DNA of 60,446 nucleotides from Rhizobium sp. J15 (GCF_002531825.1 NZ_NWSX01000036.1:1-60446), one strand, 5' to 3'; positions 42,806 through 52,996 are shown, numbered from the stretch's first letter. A program made the numbers and translations. The notes: generated from the sequence alone by a model not told the origin.

Positions 42806-44059
42806 ATGCTGACCCTATCCGCGAAATTGAAGACGGCGAGCATCGTCGCGATCGCCATGGCGTCTTTCGCCGCGACGCCGGTTCTTGCCGAAGACATCAC
42901 GCTCTGGACCCTCAACTTCGACAACAATGCCGCCAATACGGCCTTGAAAAAGGTGGCATCCGATTTCGAAGCGGCGAACCCGGGCACGCATGTCGAGATC
43001 GTTCAGCGCGCCGTCGACGAGCACAAGACGGCGCTGCGCGTCGCGGCCGGCTCCGACAAGGGTCCCGACATCTATTTCAGCTGGGCGGGCCTCGGCCTTG
43101 GCGGCGAATATGTGAAGGCCGGTCTCTCCCTGCCCCTCGACAAGTATTACACCGAATATAAGTGGACCGACGAACTGCTGCCGTCCGCAGCCGCCTTCGC
43201 CGACCTCTATCCCGGCGGCAAGCACGGCGTTCCCTTCACCTTCAAGGGCGAAGCCGTCTATTACAACAAGAAGCTTTTCGAGCAGGCCGGCATCACCGAA
43301 GAGCCGAAAACCTATGACGAGCTTCTCGCCGCCGCCGAGAAGCTGAAGGCCGCGGGCATCCCCGCCTTCACCTTCGGCGGCACGGTCAACTGGCACGTCA
43401 TGCGCCTGATGGACGTGATCCTCGAAACCAAGTGCGGCGCCGAAAAGCACGATGCGCTGAAGGCGATGACGCTGGACTGGACCAAGGAGGCCTGCGCGAC
43501 GGACGCCTTCGCCGAATTCGCCAAGTGGACGAAGGACTACACGCTGCAGCCCTTCATGGGCATCGACAACAAGCAGTCCTACAGCCTCTTCACGGCAGGC
43601 CGGGCGGCGATGATGCTCGAAGGCGACTGGCTGGTCAGCCAGCTCAACGGCTCGGGTGCAAATCTCGACGATTACGGCATCTTCCCCTTCCCGACCAATA
43701 CCGAGCGTCTCTATGGCTTCGCCGAGTACAATTACATCAGCACCAAGAGCAAGAATCCGGATATCGCCGCCAAGTTCCTCGACTATTTCCTGTCGACCAA
43801 GGTGCAGCAGGATCTGCTCGGCCAGCTGAGCTCGACCTCCGTCAACAAGAACGTCCAGTATGCCAACCAGAAGCCGCTCGAGGCCGAATGGCTCGGCATC
43901 TTCCAGAAATACGGCAAGGTCTACATGAACGGCGACCAGGCCTTCCCGCTCGATGTCACGACGGAATATTTCCGCGTCATCAACGACGTCGCCTCCGGCA
44001 ACACCGAGCCGGCCGAGGCGGCCAAGCAGATGCAGAGCTTCATCGCCAGCAGAACCTGA
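42806..44059 (+). CDS. Oligosaccharide ABC transporter binding protein (CUT1)
   Basis: A 417-residue solute-binding protein with a signal peptide (about residues 1-28, ending PVLAED), then ITLWTLNFDNNAAN, FEAANPGTHVEIVQRA and the conserved GVPFTFKGEAVYYNKKLFEQAGI segment. CUT1 proteins bind di- and oligosaccharides or glycosides. With an apiosidase-like enzyme in the same operon, an apiose-containing glycoside is the likely ligand. AAGAGGAGGA precedes the ATG. An operator-like site lies 59 bases upstream. Confidence 0.92.
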   Translation: MLTLSAKLKTASIVAIAMASFAATPVLAEDITLWTLNFDNNAANTALKKVASDFEAANPGTHVEIVQRAVDEHKTALRVAAGSDKGPDIYFSWAGLGLGGEYVKAGLSLPLDKYYTEYKWTDELLPSAAAFADLYPGGKHGVPFTFKGEAVYYNKKLFEQAGITEEPKTYDELLAAAEKLKAAGIPAFTFGGTVNWHVMRLMDVILETKCGAEKHDALKAMTLDWTKEACATDAFAEFAKWTKDYTLQPFMGIDNKQSYSLFTAGRAAMMLEGDWLVSQLNGSGANLDDYGIFPFPTNTERLYGFAEYNYISTKSKNPDIAAKFLDYFLSTKVQQDLLGQLSSTSVNKNVQYANQKPLEAEWLGIFQKYGKVYMNGDQAFPLDVTTEYFRVINDVASGNTEPAEAAKQMQSFIASRT

Positions 44060-44075
44060 TTCCTCCCAAGCGCCG

Positions 44076-44240
44076 GCCGATCGACCACATTGATCGGCTG
44101 GCACCTTCTTTCGCGAGCCGGCTGCAAAGGCCCTGCCAGCGCATCGGCGCGAAAATCGGAATCGATTTTCGGAAAGCCCGATGCGCAGATTCAAAGCGCT
44201 ACAGCGTCCTTCGCGCGTCTGAAGGACGCGCGGCGCTGTA
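44076..44240. repeat. Hairpin plus double-hairpin repeat (copy C) after the CUT1 binding-protein gene
   Basis: GCCGATC / GATCGGC (44076-44098) is a simple hairpin. It is followed by a repeat: GCGCATCGG...CCGATGCGC (44139-44186), with an inner AAAATCG/CGATTTT stem, then a TACAGCGTCCTTC...GAAGGACGC...CGCTGTA hairpin to 44240. It is a relative of copies A and B with different stem sequences. It separates the binding protein from the permeases. Confidence 0.75.
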
Positions 44241-44250
44241 GGAGGAAAGC

Positions 44251-45150
44251 ATGTCACTTCGACAATCGACACATGATCCGCGCATGCAGGCGGCCATCCT
44301 GCTGGTGCCGGCGCTGGCGATCTACGCGGTCTTCGCGCTCTACCCGATGCTCAACGTCGTCATATTGAGCTTCCAGAAGTGGAACGGGCTCGATGCCAAC
44401 CGGCAGTTCGTGGGCATGGCCAATTATTCGGCGATCTTCACCCGCGACCCTGTCTTCTGGGTCGCCTTCCGCAACACGGTGATCTGGACGCTGATGAGCC
44501 TGATCTTCCCGCCGCTGGTCGGCCTGTTGCTGGCGCTCAGCCTCAACCAGAAGATCTTCGGCCGCAACGGCCTGCGCGCCATCTTCTACCTGCCCGTCAT
44601 CATCGCACCGATCGCCGTCGCCACCATGTGGAAGTGGATGTACGATCCCTTCTTCGGCCTGTTCGCCCAGCTGCTGACCTCCTGGGGCATGCAGGGCTGG
44701 ATCAAGGACTGGCTGGGGAACAAGGATATCGCGCTCTACTCCGTCTTCGTCGCTTATCTCTGGCAGACGGTCGGCTTCTCCATGGTGCTGTTCCTCGCCG
44801 GATTGCAGAACGTCTCGCAGACGCTGGTCGAGGCCGCGCGCATCGACGGCGCCGGCCGTTGGGCCGTGTTCAAGCATGTGACGCTGCCGGCGCTGCGTCC
44901 GACGATCACCATCGTTCTCGTTCTTTCCGTCATCTCGTCGCTGAAGGCCTTCGACATCGTCTATGGCCTCACCGGCGGCGGGCCGGCCCAATCCACCCAG
45001 ATGCTGGCGCTCTGGGCCTTCACGCAGGCCATGCAGATCTTCGATTTCGGCCGGGGCGCGGCCATCTCCGTCGTCCTGCTGCTGATCACCATGGCCGTCG
45101 TCATCCCCTATCTGAGATGGACCCAGAGGCATGAGGAGGTCGAATCGTGA
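44251..45150 (+). CDS. Oligosaccharide ABC transporter permease, MalF type
   Basis: A 299-residue CUT1 permease with six membrane segments and the EAA loop TLVEAARIDGAGRWAVFKHVTLPALRP. AGGAGGAAAGC precedes the ATG. It overlaps the MalG-type gene by 4 bases (GTGA), giving coupled synthesis of the two pore subunits. Confidence 0.93.
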   Translation: MSLRQSTHDPRMQAAILLVPALAIYAVFALYPMLNVVILSFQKWNGLDANRQFVGMANYSAIFTRDPVFWVAFRNTVIWTLMSLIFPPLVGLLLALSLNQKIFGRNGLRAIFYLPVIIAPIAVATMWKWMYDPFFGLFAQLLTSWGMQGWIKDWLGNKDIALYSVFVAYLWQTVGFSMVLFLAGLQNVSQTLVEAARIDGAGRWAVFKHVTLPALRPTITIVLVLSVISSLKAFDIVYGLTGGGPAQSTQMLALWAFTQAMQIFDFGRGAAISVVLLLITMAVVIPYLRWTQRHEEVES

Positions 45151-46031
45151 CAGCAGTGCCGAGCGATACCGCCGCCGTGGATCTCGACGTCCAGCCGTCG
45201 TCGATGAAGCGCGATCCCGTCCTGATCGGTCTCTGGATCGCGCTCGTTCTCGTGGCGCTCGTCTGGGTCGCGCCCTTCATCTTCATCGTCTTCACCTCGC
45301 TGAAGACGCCGGCGGCGGTGACGAGCACGGGCGCCTTCATGCCGCCGACCGAGCTTGCCTATGACAATTACAGCGCTGCCTGGAGCCGCGGCAATTTTGC
45401 CAACTCCTTCCTCAACAGCGTCATCATCACCGTCATCAAGGTGCCGCTCGGCCTGTTCCTCTCGGCCATGGCCGCCTATGCGCTGGCCAAGATCAGGCTG
45501 AGGATCTCGAAGGCGCTGCTGCTTCTCGTCGTCTTCGGCACGATGATCCCCTTCCAGGTGATGCTGGCGCCGCTCTTCACGCTCGTCAATTCCTTCGGGT
45601 TGATCGACACCTATCCCGGCGTCATCCTGCCCTATATCGCCTTCGGCGTGCCCTATCAGGTCTTCATCCTGCACGGCTTCTTCAAGAGCATTCCGAAGGA
45701 GCTTTCGGAAGCGGCGCTCATCGACGGCGCAAGCCATTTCACCATCTTCCGCAGGATCTTCCTGCCGGTCTGCCTGCCGGTGCTCGCCGCGCTGCTTATC
45801 CTCGATTTCGTCTCCACCTGGAACGAATTCGCCATGGCGCTGGTGCTGCTGCAGGACCAGCACATGTGGACCCTGCCGCTCGGCCTGATGTCGTTCCAGG
45901 GGCAGTTCTCCAGCAATTACGGCCAGCTCAACGCCGCGATCGTCATGACCGTGCTTCCGGCGACGATCGTCTATCTCATGTTCCAGCGCTACTTCGTCTC
46001 CGGCCTCACCTCCGGCGCCGTCAAGGGCTGA
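45147..46031 (+). CDS. Oligosaccharide ABC transporter permease, MalG type
   Basis: A 294-residue CUT1 permease with six membrane segments and the EAA loop ELSEAALIDGASHFTIFRRIFLPVCLP. It begins at a GTG at 45147 that overlaps the previous stop codon; GAGGAGGTCG is the ribosome site. The apiosidase-like gene follows 30 bases later. Confidence 0.93.
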   Translation: MTAVPSDTAAVDLDVQPSSMKRDPVLIGLWIALVLVALVWVAPFIFIVFTSLKTPAAVTSTGAFMPPTELAYDNYSAAWSRGNFANSFLNSVIITVIKVPLGLFLSAMAAYALAKIRLRISKALLLLVVFGTMIPFQVMLAPLFTLVNSFGLIDTYPGVILPYIAFGVPYQVFILHGFFKSIPKELSEAALIDGASHFTIFRRIFLPVCLPVLAALLILDFVSTWNEFAMALVLLQDQHMWTLPLGLMSFQGQFSSNYGQLNAAIVMTVLPATIVYLMFQRYFVSGLTSGAVKG

Positions 46032-46061
46032 TCGCGAAATCATTTTACGAGGAGAGACAGA

Positions 46062-47582
46062 ATGTCCGATGCAGCAGTCGAAAAATGGGGCGTGTTCGAG
46101 GCCGCCTTCGAAGGGCCCGCCGGCGGCAATCCCTATCTCGACGTGGCATTCGATGCCGTCTTCACCCATAAGAGCCGCGAAGTGCGGGTGCCGGGATTCT
46201 ATGACGGCAACGGCACCTACCGCATCCGCTTCATGCCAGACAGCGAGGGCGAGTGGTCGTTCAGGACGCGGTCGAAGACCGCGGCACTCGACGGCAGGAC
46301 CGGCACTTTAGCCGCGACCGCCCCTTCATCAGGCAATCACGGCCCGGTGCGGGTGCGCAACAAATTCCACTTCGCCTATGCCGACGGCACGCCCTTCCTC
46401 TCCTTCGGAACGACCTGCTACGCCTGGACGCACCAGCCGCTCGACATGCAGAGGCAGACGCTGGAGACGCTGAAGAAGGCCCGCTTCAACAAGATGCGCA
46501 TGGGCGTTTTTCCGAAGGATTATCCCTATAACGTCAACGAACCGCTGCATGCCTGCTTCGAGCGCGGCGCGGACGGCAAGGAAGATTTCAACCGCCCGAA
46601 CCCTGCCGCCTTCCGGCATTTCGAACAGCAGGTCGCGGCTCTCTGCGGCCTCGGCATCGAAGCCGATATCATCATCTTCCATCCCTATGACCGCTGGGGC
46701 TATGCCGACATGTCGGCCGAGCAGGATTTCCGCTATGTCGAATATCTCGCCGCGCGTCTTGCCGCCTACCGGAACGTCTGGTGGTCGCTCGCCAACGAAT
46801 ATGACTTCCTGATCGACACCAAGCCGATGGCGCAGTGGGACCGTTACTTCCACATCCTGGAGGAAAACGATCCCTACCAGCACCTCCGCTCCATCCATAA
46901 TGGCGACGTGACGGCGAATTTCGATCACCGCAAGCCGTGGGTCACCCACACCTGCATTCAGAACCCCGACGTCAAGCGCACCCAGGAATGGCGCAATGCC
47001 TATGGCAAGCCGGTCGTCAACGACGAGCCCGAATATGAGGGCGACATCCTGCAGTCCTGGGGCAATCTCCATGCCGGGGAACTGGTGCACCGCTTCTGGA
47101 TCACCATGGCGCGCGGCGGCTATGCCGGCCATGGCGAGACCTATTCCCATCCGGAGGATCTGATCTGGTGGGCCAAGGGCGGGGAACTGCGCGGCGAAGC
47201 CTGGAAGCGGATCGGCTTCCTGCGCGATCTGCTGGAGGCCGACGTCAAGCACGGCCTCGAGCCGCTCGGCGTCATCGGCGAATGGCCCTGGTCGCGCGTG
47301 TCGGGCGCGCGTGACGGCGACGGCGATTTCCGCCTGATCTATTTCGGCGAGCATCAGCCGGTCGTCTGGTCCACCGGCCTGCCGGTCGATGGCGACGATT
47401 ACGATGTCGATATCATCGACACCTGGGAGATGACGATCACCCCGGCCGAGAAGGTGGCCGCACCCGTTCCGCATCCGACGCGCCACGGCTCGGTCGTGCG
47501 CGGCGGCAAGCCGGACGCCGCCTTCGGCGTGAAAATCCCGCGCAAGCCGTTCCAGGCGCTGCGCGTGCGCAGGAAACGTTGA
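46062..47582 (+). CDS. Apiosidase-like glycosidase (DUF5060 / DUF4038 / DUF5605 plan)
   Basis: A 506-residue enzyme with three parts: an N-terminal beta-sandwich like DUF5060 (VFEAAFEGPAGGNPY), a TIM-barrel of the apiosidase-like family (PF13204, formerly DUF4038) over about residues 100-400, and a C-terminal beta domain like DUF5605. WWSLANEYD and VVNDEPEYEG have the N-E and E motifs expected of the two catalytic acids in such barrels. The founding apiosidases (GH140) release apiose from pectin side chains. There is no signal peptide, so this one acts in the cytoplasm on a glycoside imported by the ABC transporter whose genes surround it. Activity is inferred from family and context. Confidence 0.82.
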   Translation: MSDAAVEKWGVFEAAFEGPAGGNPYLDVAFDAVFTHKSREVRVPGFYDGNGTYRIRFMPDSEGEWSFRTRSKTAALDGRTGTLAATAPSSGNHGPVRVRNKFHFAYADGTPFLSFGTTCYAWTHQPLDMQRQTLETLKKARFNKMRMGVFPKDYPYNVNEPLHACFERGADGKEDFNRPNPAAFRHFEQQVAALCGLGIEADIIIFHPYDRWGYADMSAEQDFRYVEYLAARLAAYRNVWWSLANEYDFLIDTKPMAQWDRYFHILEENDPYQHLRSIHNGDVTANFDHRKPWVTHTCIQNPDVKRTQEWRNAYGKPVVNDEPEYEGDILQSWGNLHAGELVHRFWITMARGGYAGHGETYSHPEDLIWWAKGGELRGEAWKRIGFLRDLLEADVKHGLEPLGVIGEWPWSRVSGARDGDGDFRLIYFGEHQPVVWSTGLPVDGDDYDVDIIDTWEMTITPAEKVAAPVPHPTRHGSVVRGGKPDAAFGVKIPRKPFQALRVRRKR

Positions 47583-47593
47583 GAGGTAAGTCC

Positions 47594-48664
<1,071 letters not shown>

Positions 48665-48680
48665 TCCCGCGGAAGGGCTC

Positions 48681-48786
48681 TAAAGCACGTCGCGATCTTT
48701 CAGATTCGCTCCCCGTGCTTTAGGTCTTTATTTTCCCGCGTGTCGTTATCGCAAAACCGCGCACACTTTTGCGCGACACGCTCTAA
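48681..48786. repeat. Double-hairpin intergenic repeat (copy D)
   Basis: TAAAGCACG...CGTGCTTTA (48681-48722), then GCGTGTCG...CGACACGC (48738-48781) with an inner CAAAA/TTTTG stem, ending TCTAAA. It has the same architecture as copies A-C with different stem sequences. Its right end provides the TAG stop of the NrtR-like gene on the minus strand. Confidence 0.75.
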
Positions 48787-49478
48787 ATCCTTCGGTCGAA
48801 GAGCGCCAGTGACTGGGCGTCCTTCAGGCGAAACATCTGGGCGGGCCGATTGCTCGCCCGGCGCATTTCGCCCTCGACCGGCTCCAGGAAATCGGCCTCG
48901 GCCATGCGCTTTCGAAAGGCCGATTTGTCGAGCTTGCGGCCGAGCAGGGTCTCATAGACCGATTGCAGCTCGCTCAAGGTGAAATGCACCGGCAGCAGAT
49001 GGCCGGGCAGGCTCGAATATTCGACCTTGCTCCTGATGCGGCCGATCGCCTCCTTCAGCAGGGATGCATGGTCGAAGGCAAGGGACAAGCCGACGCCCTC
49101 GCCCTCGATCGGCCGCCATTCGGCCTCCCCGGCAAGCGCATCCTGCCGTTCGGCGACATCATCGGCTGATAGCAGCGCGATATAGACGATGCTGATGCTC
49201 CAGCCCCGCGGGTCGCGGTTGCGGCTGCCCGTGCTTTGCAGCTGTTCGAGATAGGGCGTTTCGACCCCGGTCTTTTCCTTCAGCACGCGACGCGCCGCAG
49301 CCTCCAGATCCGCATCCTCGTCGATATGGATCCAGCCGCCGGGCAAGGCCCAGCCGCCGGAGAAGGGCGCGTTCGCCCGCCGCACGAGAAGCACGGAGAG
49401 ACCCGCCGGCGACAGCGAGAAGATCGCGAGATCGACGGTCGCGATCGGTTTGAAGGCGTCATTGTCATGCGATGTCAT
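48783..49478 (-). CDS. NrtR-like Nudix-domain transcriptional regulator
   Basis: A 231-residue protein with an N-terminal Nudix domain (about residues 10-145) and a C-terminal winged helix (LSELQSVYETLLGRKLDKSAFRKRM) as in NrtR regulators of NAD metabolism. The Nudix box is degenerate: the catalytic REuxEE reads RVLKEK, so it should bind an ADP-ribose-type ligand rather than hydrolyse it. I chose the ATG at 49478 (MTSHDND); the frame is open to 49520, which would run into the operator. It is divergent from the SPFH gene. Its stop lies within repeat copy D. Confidence 0.85.
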   Translation of the reverse strand: MTSHDNDAFKPIATVDLAIFSLSPAGLSVLLVRRANAPFSGGWALPGGWIHIDEDADLEAAARRVLKEKTGVETPYLEQLQSTGSRNRDPRGWSISIVYIALLSADDVAERQDALAGEAEWRPIEGEGVGLSLAFDHASLLKEAIGRIRSKVEYSSLPGHLLPVHFTLSELQSVYETLLGRKLDKSAFRKRMAEADFLEPVEGEMRRASNRPAQMFRLKDAQSLALFDRRI

Positions 49479-49503
49479 GATGCGAACATAGCATGTGATA
49501 GTC

Positions 49504-49546
49504 TTAGTGTAAATCTTCAACTAAGTTAGTTGACATTTATCACTAA
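49504..49546. promoter_or_regulatory. Two tandem TTAGT-N11-ACTAA operators
   Basis: Site 1 is 49504-49524 and site 2 is 49526-49546. Each is a 21-base inverted repeat with TTAGT and ACTAA ends, and the two are set 22 bases apart, about two helical turns. Site 2 covers a TTGACA (49530-49535) that could be the -35 of the SPFH operon. Binding by the divergent NrtR-like regulator is the natural reading. Confidence 0.7.
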
Positions 49547-49605
49547 GTCATGTTTTCTCCATTCCGACACGAGCAGGGGCTCGCGCCAGGAATAAGGAAA
49601 CGGTC

Positions 49606-50640
49606 ATGTTCGGACTGCGCTTCATCAAGACGGAACCCACGCAATACGTCATCCAATATCAGAACGGCACCGCCATCCGCGAAGGCGCGGGCCTCGCCTT
49701 CTGGCATTTCGCGCCGTCGAGTTCGCTCGTGCTGGTGCCGACGGCGAGCGTCAACGACCCCTTCATCTTTCCGCTGGTGACGTCGGACTTCCAGGAAGTG
49801 ACCGTGCAGGGGCAGATCACCTACCGTATCGCCGAGCCGCGCCGCACGGCGGCACTGCTGAATTTCACGCTCGACCGCAAGGGCCGCTATGTCTCGGAGG
49901 ATCCGCAGAAGCTTTCGACCCGGGTGATCGACCGCGTGCAGGTGGCGATGCGCGCCGAGGTGCAGATGCTGTCGCTGAAGGAGGTTCTTGCCTCGGGCGA
50001 GGCGCTCGTCGCCGGCGTGGCGGAAGCGCTCAGGGTACACCCGACGATCGAAGCGCTCGGCCTCGAAATCCTCGGCCTGTCGCTGCTCGCCGTCATGCCG
50101 AAGGCCGAGACGGCGAAGGCGCTGGAAGCGCAGGCCCGCGAGGCCCTGCTCCGCCAGGCCGACGAGGCCATCTACAGCAGGCGCAATGCCGCCATCGAAC
50201 AGGAGCGGACGATCAAGGAAAACGAGATCGCCACCGAGATCACACTGGAGAACAAGAGGCGGCAGGTGCGCGAGGCGCAGATGGAAGCCGAACGCGCCGT
50301 GCAGGAACGGCAGCTGCAGATCCGGCGGGAGGAGATGGCCGGCAAGATCGCGCTGGAAGAGCAGAACCGCGATCTGGTGACGCTTGCCGCGACCAACGCC
50401 AAGGCCGAGGCAGATGCCCAGGCCTATGCCCTGACGGCGATGATGAAATCCTTCGAGCAGGCCGATCCGAAAGTGCTGCAGGCGCTCGCCTCGGTCGGCA
50501 TGAAGCCCGGCCAGCTGATGGCGCTCGCCTTCCGCGACCTTGCCGACAATGCGACGAAGATCGGCCAGCTCAACGTTTCGCCCGATCTTCTGCGCGAGAT
50601 ATTGCAGCCGCAGGAGGGCAAGGATCGTGCCGGCCTCTGA
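49606..50640 (+). CDS. SPFH/Band-7 domain protein
   Basis: A 344-residue SPFH (prohibitin/stomatin-like) protein. The Band-7 domain covers about residues 15-190, followed by a long Glu/Arg/Lys/Gln-rich coiled coil (about 190-265) and a helical C-terminus (LASVGMKPGQLMALAFRDLADN). It lacks a clear N-terminal membrane segment, so it may associate with the membrane peripherally or act in the cytoplasm as an oligomeric scaffold. It precedes the NAD-kinase-like gene with a 14-base overlap. Function in this operon is unknown. Confidence 0.85.
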   Translation: MFGLRFIKTEPTQYVIQYQNGTAIREGAGLAFWHFAPSSSLVLVPTASVNDPFIFPLVTSDFQEVTVQGQITYRIAEPRRTAALLNFTLDRKGRYVSEDPQKLSTRVIDRVQVAMRAEVQMLSLKEVLASGEALVAGVAEALRVHPTIEALGLEILGLSLLAVMPKAETAKALEAQAREALLRQADEAIYSRRNAAIEQERTIKENEIATEITLENKRRQVREAQMEAERAVQERQLQIRREEMAGKIALEEQNRDLVTLAATNAKAEADAQAYALTAMMKSFEQADPKVLQALASVGMKPGQLMALAFRDLADNATKIGQLNVSPDLLREILQPQEGKDRAGL

Positions 50641-51565
50641 CGAACGCAAGATCATCCTGGTCGTCCGCCCGACCCGCCTCGACGAACTCATCGCCCGGTT
50701 CAACACGGTGCAGCAGGCGCAGTTCTATGTCGAACATCTCGGCGCCGATTTCAGCGATTACCTCGCCGAGAAGAAGCGCTACGAAACGGCGATCGCCGAG
50801 GTGGAGGCGAGCCTGCGCGCGGTCGCCCGCGTCCAGCGCCTCGACCGCCGCTACCTCCCGAACTTCGTCTTCGGCCCCGACGATGTCGTCGTCGTGCTCG
50901 GCCAGGACGGGCTGGTCGCCAATACGCTGAAATATCTCGACGGCCAGCCGGTGCTCGGCGTCAACCCCGACCCGATGCGCTGGGACGGCCTGCTGCTTCC
51001 CTTCAACCCGAAGAGCCTTCCGAGGGTGATCGGCGAGGCGCTGAGGAATAAGCGGCCGATCAAGCGCGTCAGCATGGCCAAGGCGACGCTGAACACCGGC
51101 GCCGTCATCCACGCGGTCAACGACCTCTTCATCGGCCCGCAAAGCCATGTCTCGGCCCGTTACCTCCTGCAGGCCGAGGAGCGCGAGGAACGCCAGTCCT
51201 CCAGCGGCATCATCGTTTCGACAGGCATGGGCTCGACCGGCTGGCTGAAGAGCCTCTATTCCGGCTGGCTCGGAGCCGCGAGCGCCCTCGGCCTCGAACC
51301 CACCGAGCGAACGATCGACATGTCGTTTGCCTGGGACGCCGACTACCTGCGCTATTTCGTTCGCGAACCCTTCCCCAGCCGCACCACCGGCACCACCATC
51401 GTCGCCGGCCTCGTATCCCAGGACCAACCCCTGACCATCGTCTCCGAAATGCCCGAACACGGCGTCATCTTCAGCGACGGCATCGAGGCGGATTTTCTGG
51501 AATTCAATGCCGGGACGCGGGCGGTGGTGACGCTGGCGGAGAGGCAGGGGTTGCTGGTGGTGTGA
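50627..51565 (+). CDS. NAD-kinase-like protein
   Basis: A 312-residue protein with the two-domain layout of NAD kinase. VVVVLGQDGLVANT (about 87-100) corresponds to the GGDGT nucleotide motif, with the second glycine replaced by glutamine; VNPDPMRWDG and GIIVSTGMGSTGWL match the substrate-binding loops. It could phosphorylate NAD or a related nucleoside, or only bind it. The GTG start at 50627 follows AGGAGGGCAAGGATC. Its pairing with an SPFH protein and an NrtR-like regulator points to NAD(P) homeostasis. Confidence 0.78.
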   Translation: MPASDERKIILVVRPTRLDELIARFNTVQQAQFYVEHLGADFSDYLAEKKRYETAIAEVEASLRAVARVQRLDRRYLPNFVFGPDDVVVVLGQDGLVANTLKYLDGQPVLGVNPDPMRWDGLLLPFNPKSLPRVIGEALRNKRPIKRVSMAKATLNTGAVIHAVNDLFIGPQSHVSARYLLQAEEREERQSSSGIIVSTGMGSTGWLKSLYSGWLGAASALGLEPTERTIDMSFAWDADYLRYFVREPFPSRTTGTTIVAGLVSQDQPLTIVSEMPEHGVIFSDGIEADFLEFNAGTRAVVTLAERQGLLVV

Positions 51566-51937
51566 GGGGGTGGGATAACGAATTGATTTTGTTTTCGTTG
51601 GTTGCGTTGCAGAAGTGATATAAGGGTTTGTTTCCGTCGCTGCCGTTTGTCATATTTTTGCTTGGTCGCGTTTCTGCGACCGCCGCACGACTCGTATCAG
51701 TTGATGAACCCACCCCGCGAGAGCATCAGTAGCGAAGGAGGCGATACGCGTGCTTAAGAGAGCCTCGTCCCGAGGTGCGGAAGCCGAAGGCTGGAACCTC
51801 GAAGGATGAGGCGGGTGCGCCGGTGTTCATTCATGCAAGGAGCAGCGTTGCGGCATGTCCTCAGAGGCTCCGCCCTATGGGCTGCGCGCCTCAGAATGAG
51901 GAAGGTTGGAGGATGCCGCGCCGATGCTCTTGAGACT
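51566..51937. other. Gene-free, repeat-rich stretch
   Basis: No gene is evident. The first 100 bases are AT-rich. A cruciform repeat lies at 51762-51812, and TCCTCAGAGGCTCCGCCCTA...GCGCCTCAGAATGAGGA (about 51858-51903) forms another imperfect inverted unit. A short ORF at 51806-52141 runs through these repeats and is not credible. Confidence 0.65.
51762..51812. repeat. Cruciform intergenic repeat
   Basis: Nested inverted repeats: GCCTCGTCC with GGATGAGGC outside, CGAGGT with ACCTCG inside and AGCC with GGCT at the tip. A palindromic unit of this kind is common in rhizobial spacers. Confidence 0.7.
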
Positions 51938-52381
51938 TCAGCTGCGGGGCGGCCGGTCATCGATAGCAACGGCCGGCGAAACCAGTCCGCGCTGTGCATG
52001 CTTCATACCGTCGGGAAGCTGGAACCAGTCATGCCTGGATTGTTCGTAGACGGAAACCAGGGGTGCAGGAAATGTCGGGTCCGCGAAAGCGCCGACGGCG
52101 ACGACGCAAAGATCCGGGTTGAAATCGCCCTCCCAATATAATGAGGTTCCGCAGTTCGGGCAGAAGTGGAAACGGACCTTGCGCCCTTCCGCGCCGTCGC
52201 GTTCGAAGAGCTTGCGCTCTCCCTCGATCGTCACCTCGGCCTTCTCGAAGATCGCACCGCTTCCCGCCGCAGCGCCCGTTCTGCGCTGGCAGTCGCGGCA
52301 GTGGCATAGGCTGACCATGAGCGGGTCACTTGCCGTCTTCGCGCGGAGGGATCCGCAGTGGCATTGCGCAAGTCTTTCCAT
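51938..52381 (-). CDS. GFA-family (CENP-V/GFA) zinc protein
   Basis: A 147-residue protein with the zinc-ligand pattern of the glutathione-dependent formaldehyde-activating family: QCHCGS (Cys8, Cys10), CHCRDCQ and FCPNCGTSLYWE. Members bind zinc and are thought to handle glutathione adducts; few have proven activity. It is a single gene between repeat-rich spacers with no operon partner. The ribosome site is weak. Confidence 0.85.
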   Translation of the reverse strand: MERLAQCHCGSLRAKTASDPLMVSLCHCRDCQRRTGAAAGSGAIFEKAEVTIEGERKLFERDGAEGRKVRFHFCPNCGTSLYWEGDFNPDLCVVAVGAFADPTFPAPLVSVYEQSRHDWFQLPDGMKHAQRGLVSPAVAIDDRPPRS

Positions 52382-52996
52382 GTTCTCGCTCGCTTGCTCG
52401 CTGTTGGTTCTGTTCGATGTCCGCTGGGCATCCGATCAGAGATGTCGGAGGGTATAGCGCCTGGCGCTCAGGAGAGCCCGACCTGAGGTGCTCGAAGGGA
52501 GGGCGGAAGCGCTGGTGTTTTTCGGAGGGGCAGAAGCCTGGCGCGGGAGACGGCGCCGGGCTTCAATAGTGACCGACAGCATGGGAGGAGGAGTGCTGTC
52601 CATCGGACCGACGCAGCCTGGGAGAGGTACGGCGCGTCGGCTCGCTACGAGGTAGGGAGGCAAGGCGGCGAATTCAAGCCGCGGTGTCGATATCGTACAG
52701 ATGTTGCTGCGGGCGCGGCGCCGTGTCGGGATTGGGCGCGGCGTTGTCCGCGGACAACGTGCCAGATGCGCTTGCCGATCGATCCGTGGATGTGCCTCAA
52801 TTCAATAGCACTGCGTGAAGGAGGCTCGTCGTGCGGCCTTGGATCATCAGCCGATTAAACGAGCCTATCCGCCTCGGATCGCGAGCCGCTGATCTCAATT
52901 CCCGTCACTCCTGCCGCTTCAGTCCGGCGTTGGGAGGAGCGTGTCGAAGTCGATACTGATGCAGCCTCGATTGCGGCACTCTTTGACGAATTGCCG
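52382..52996. other. Gene-free stretch of 615 bases
   Basis: No credible gene on either strand; short ORFs here have no ribosome site and no recognisable content. The stretch contains repeat-like GC-rich segments (about 52440-52660) and a perfect palindrome at 52742-52759. It may hold gene remnants, but I could not identify any. Confidence 0.55.
52743..52758. repeat. 16-bp palindrome, copy 1
   Basis: GTTGTCCGCGGACAAC, a perfect palindrome (18 bases with the flanking C/G). The identical 16 bases recur at 53995-54010, so the two copies bracket the low-GC hypothetical gene. Confidence 0.7.

Noticed and set aside
51806..52141. Plus-strand 111-codon ORF across the repeat region
   Set aside because: It runs through palindromic repeats and antisense to the GFA-family gene.
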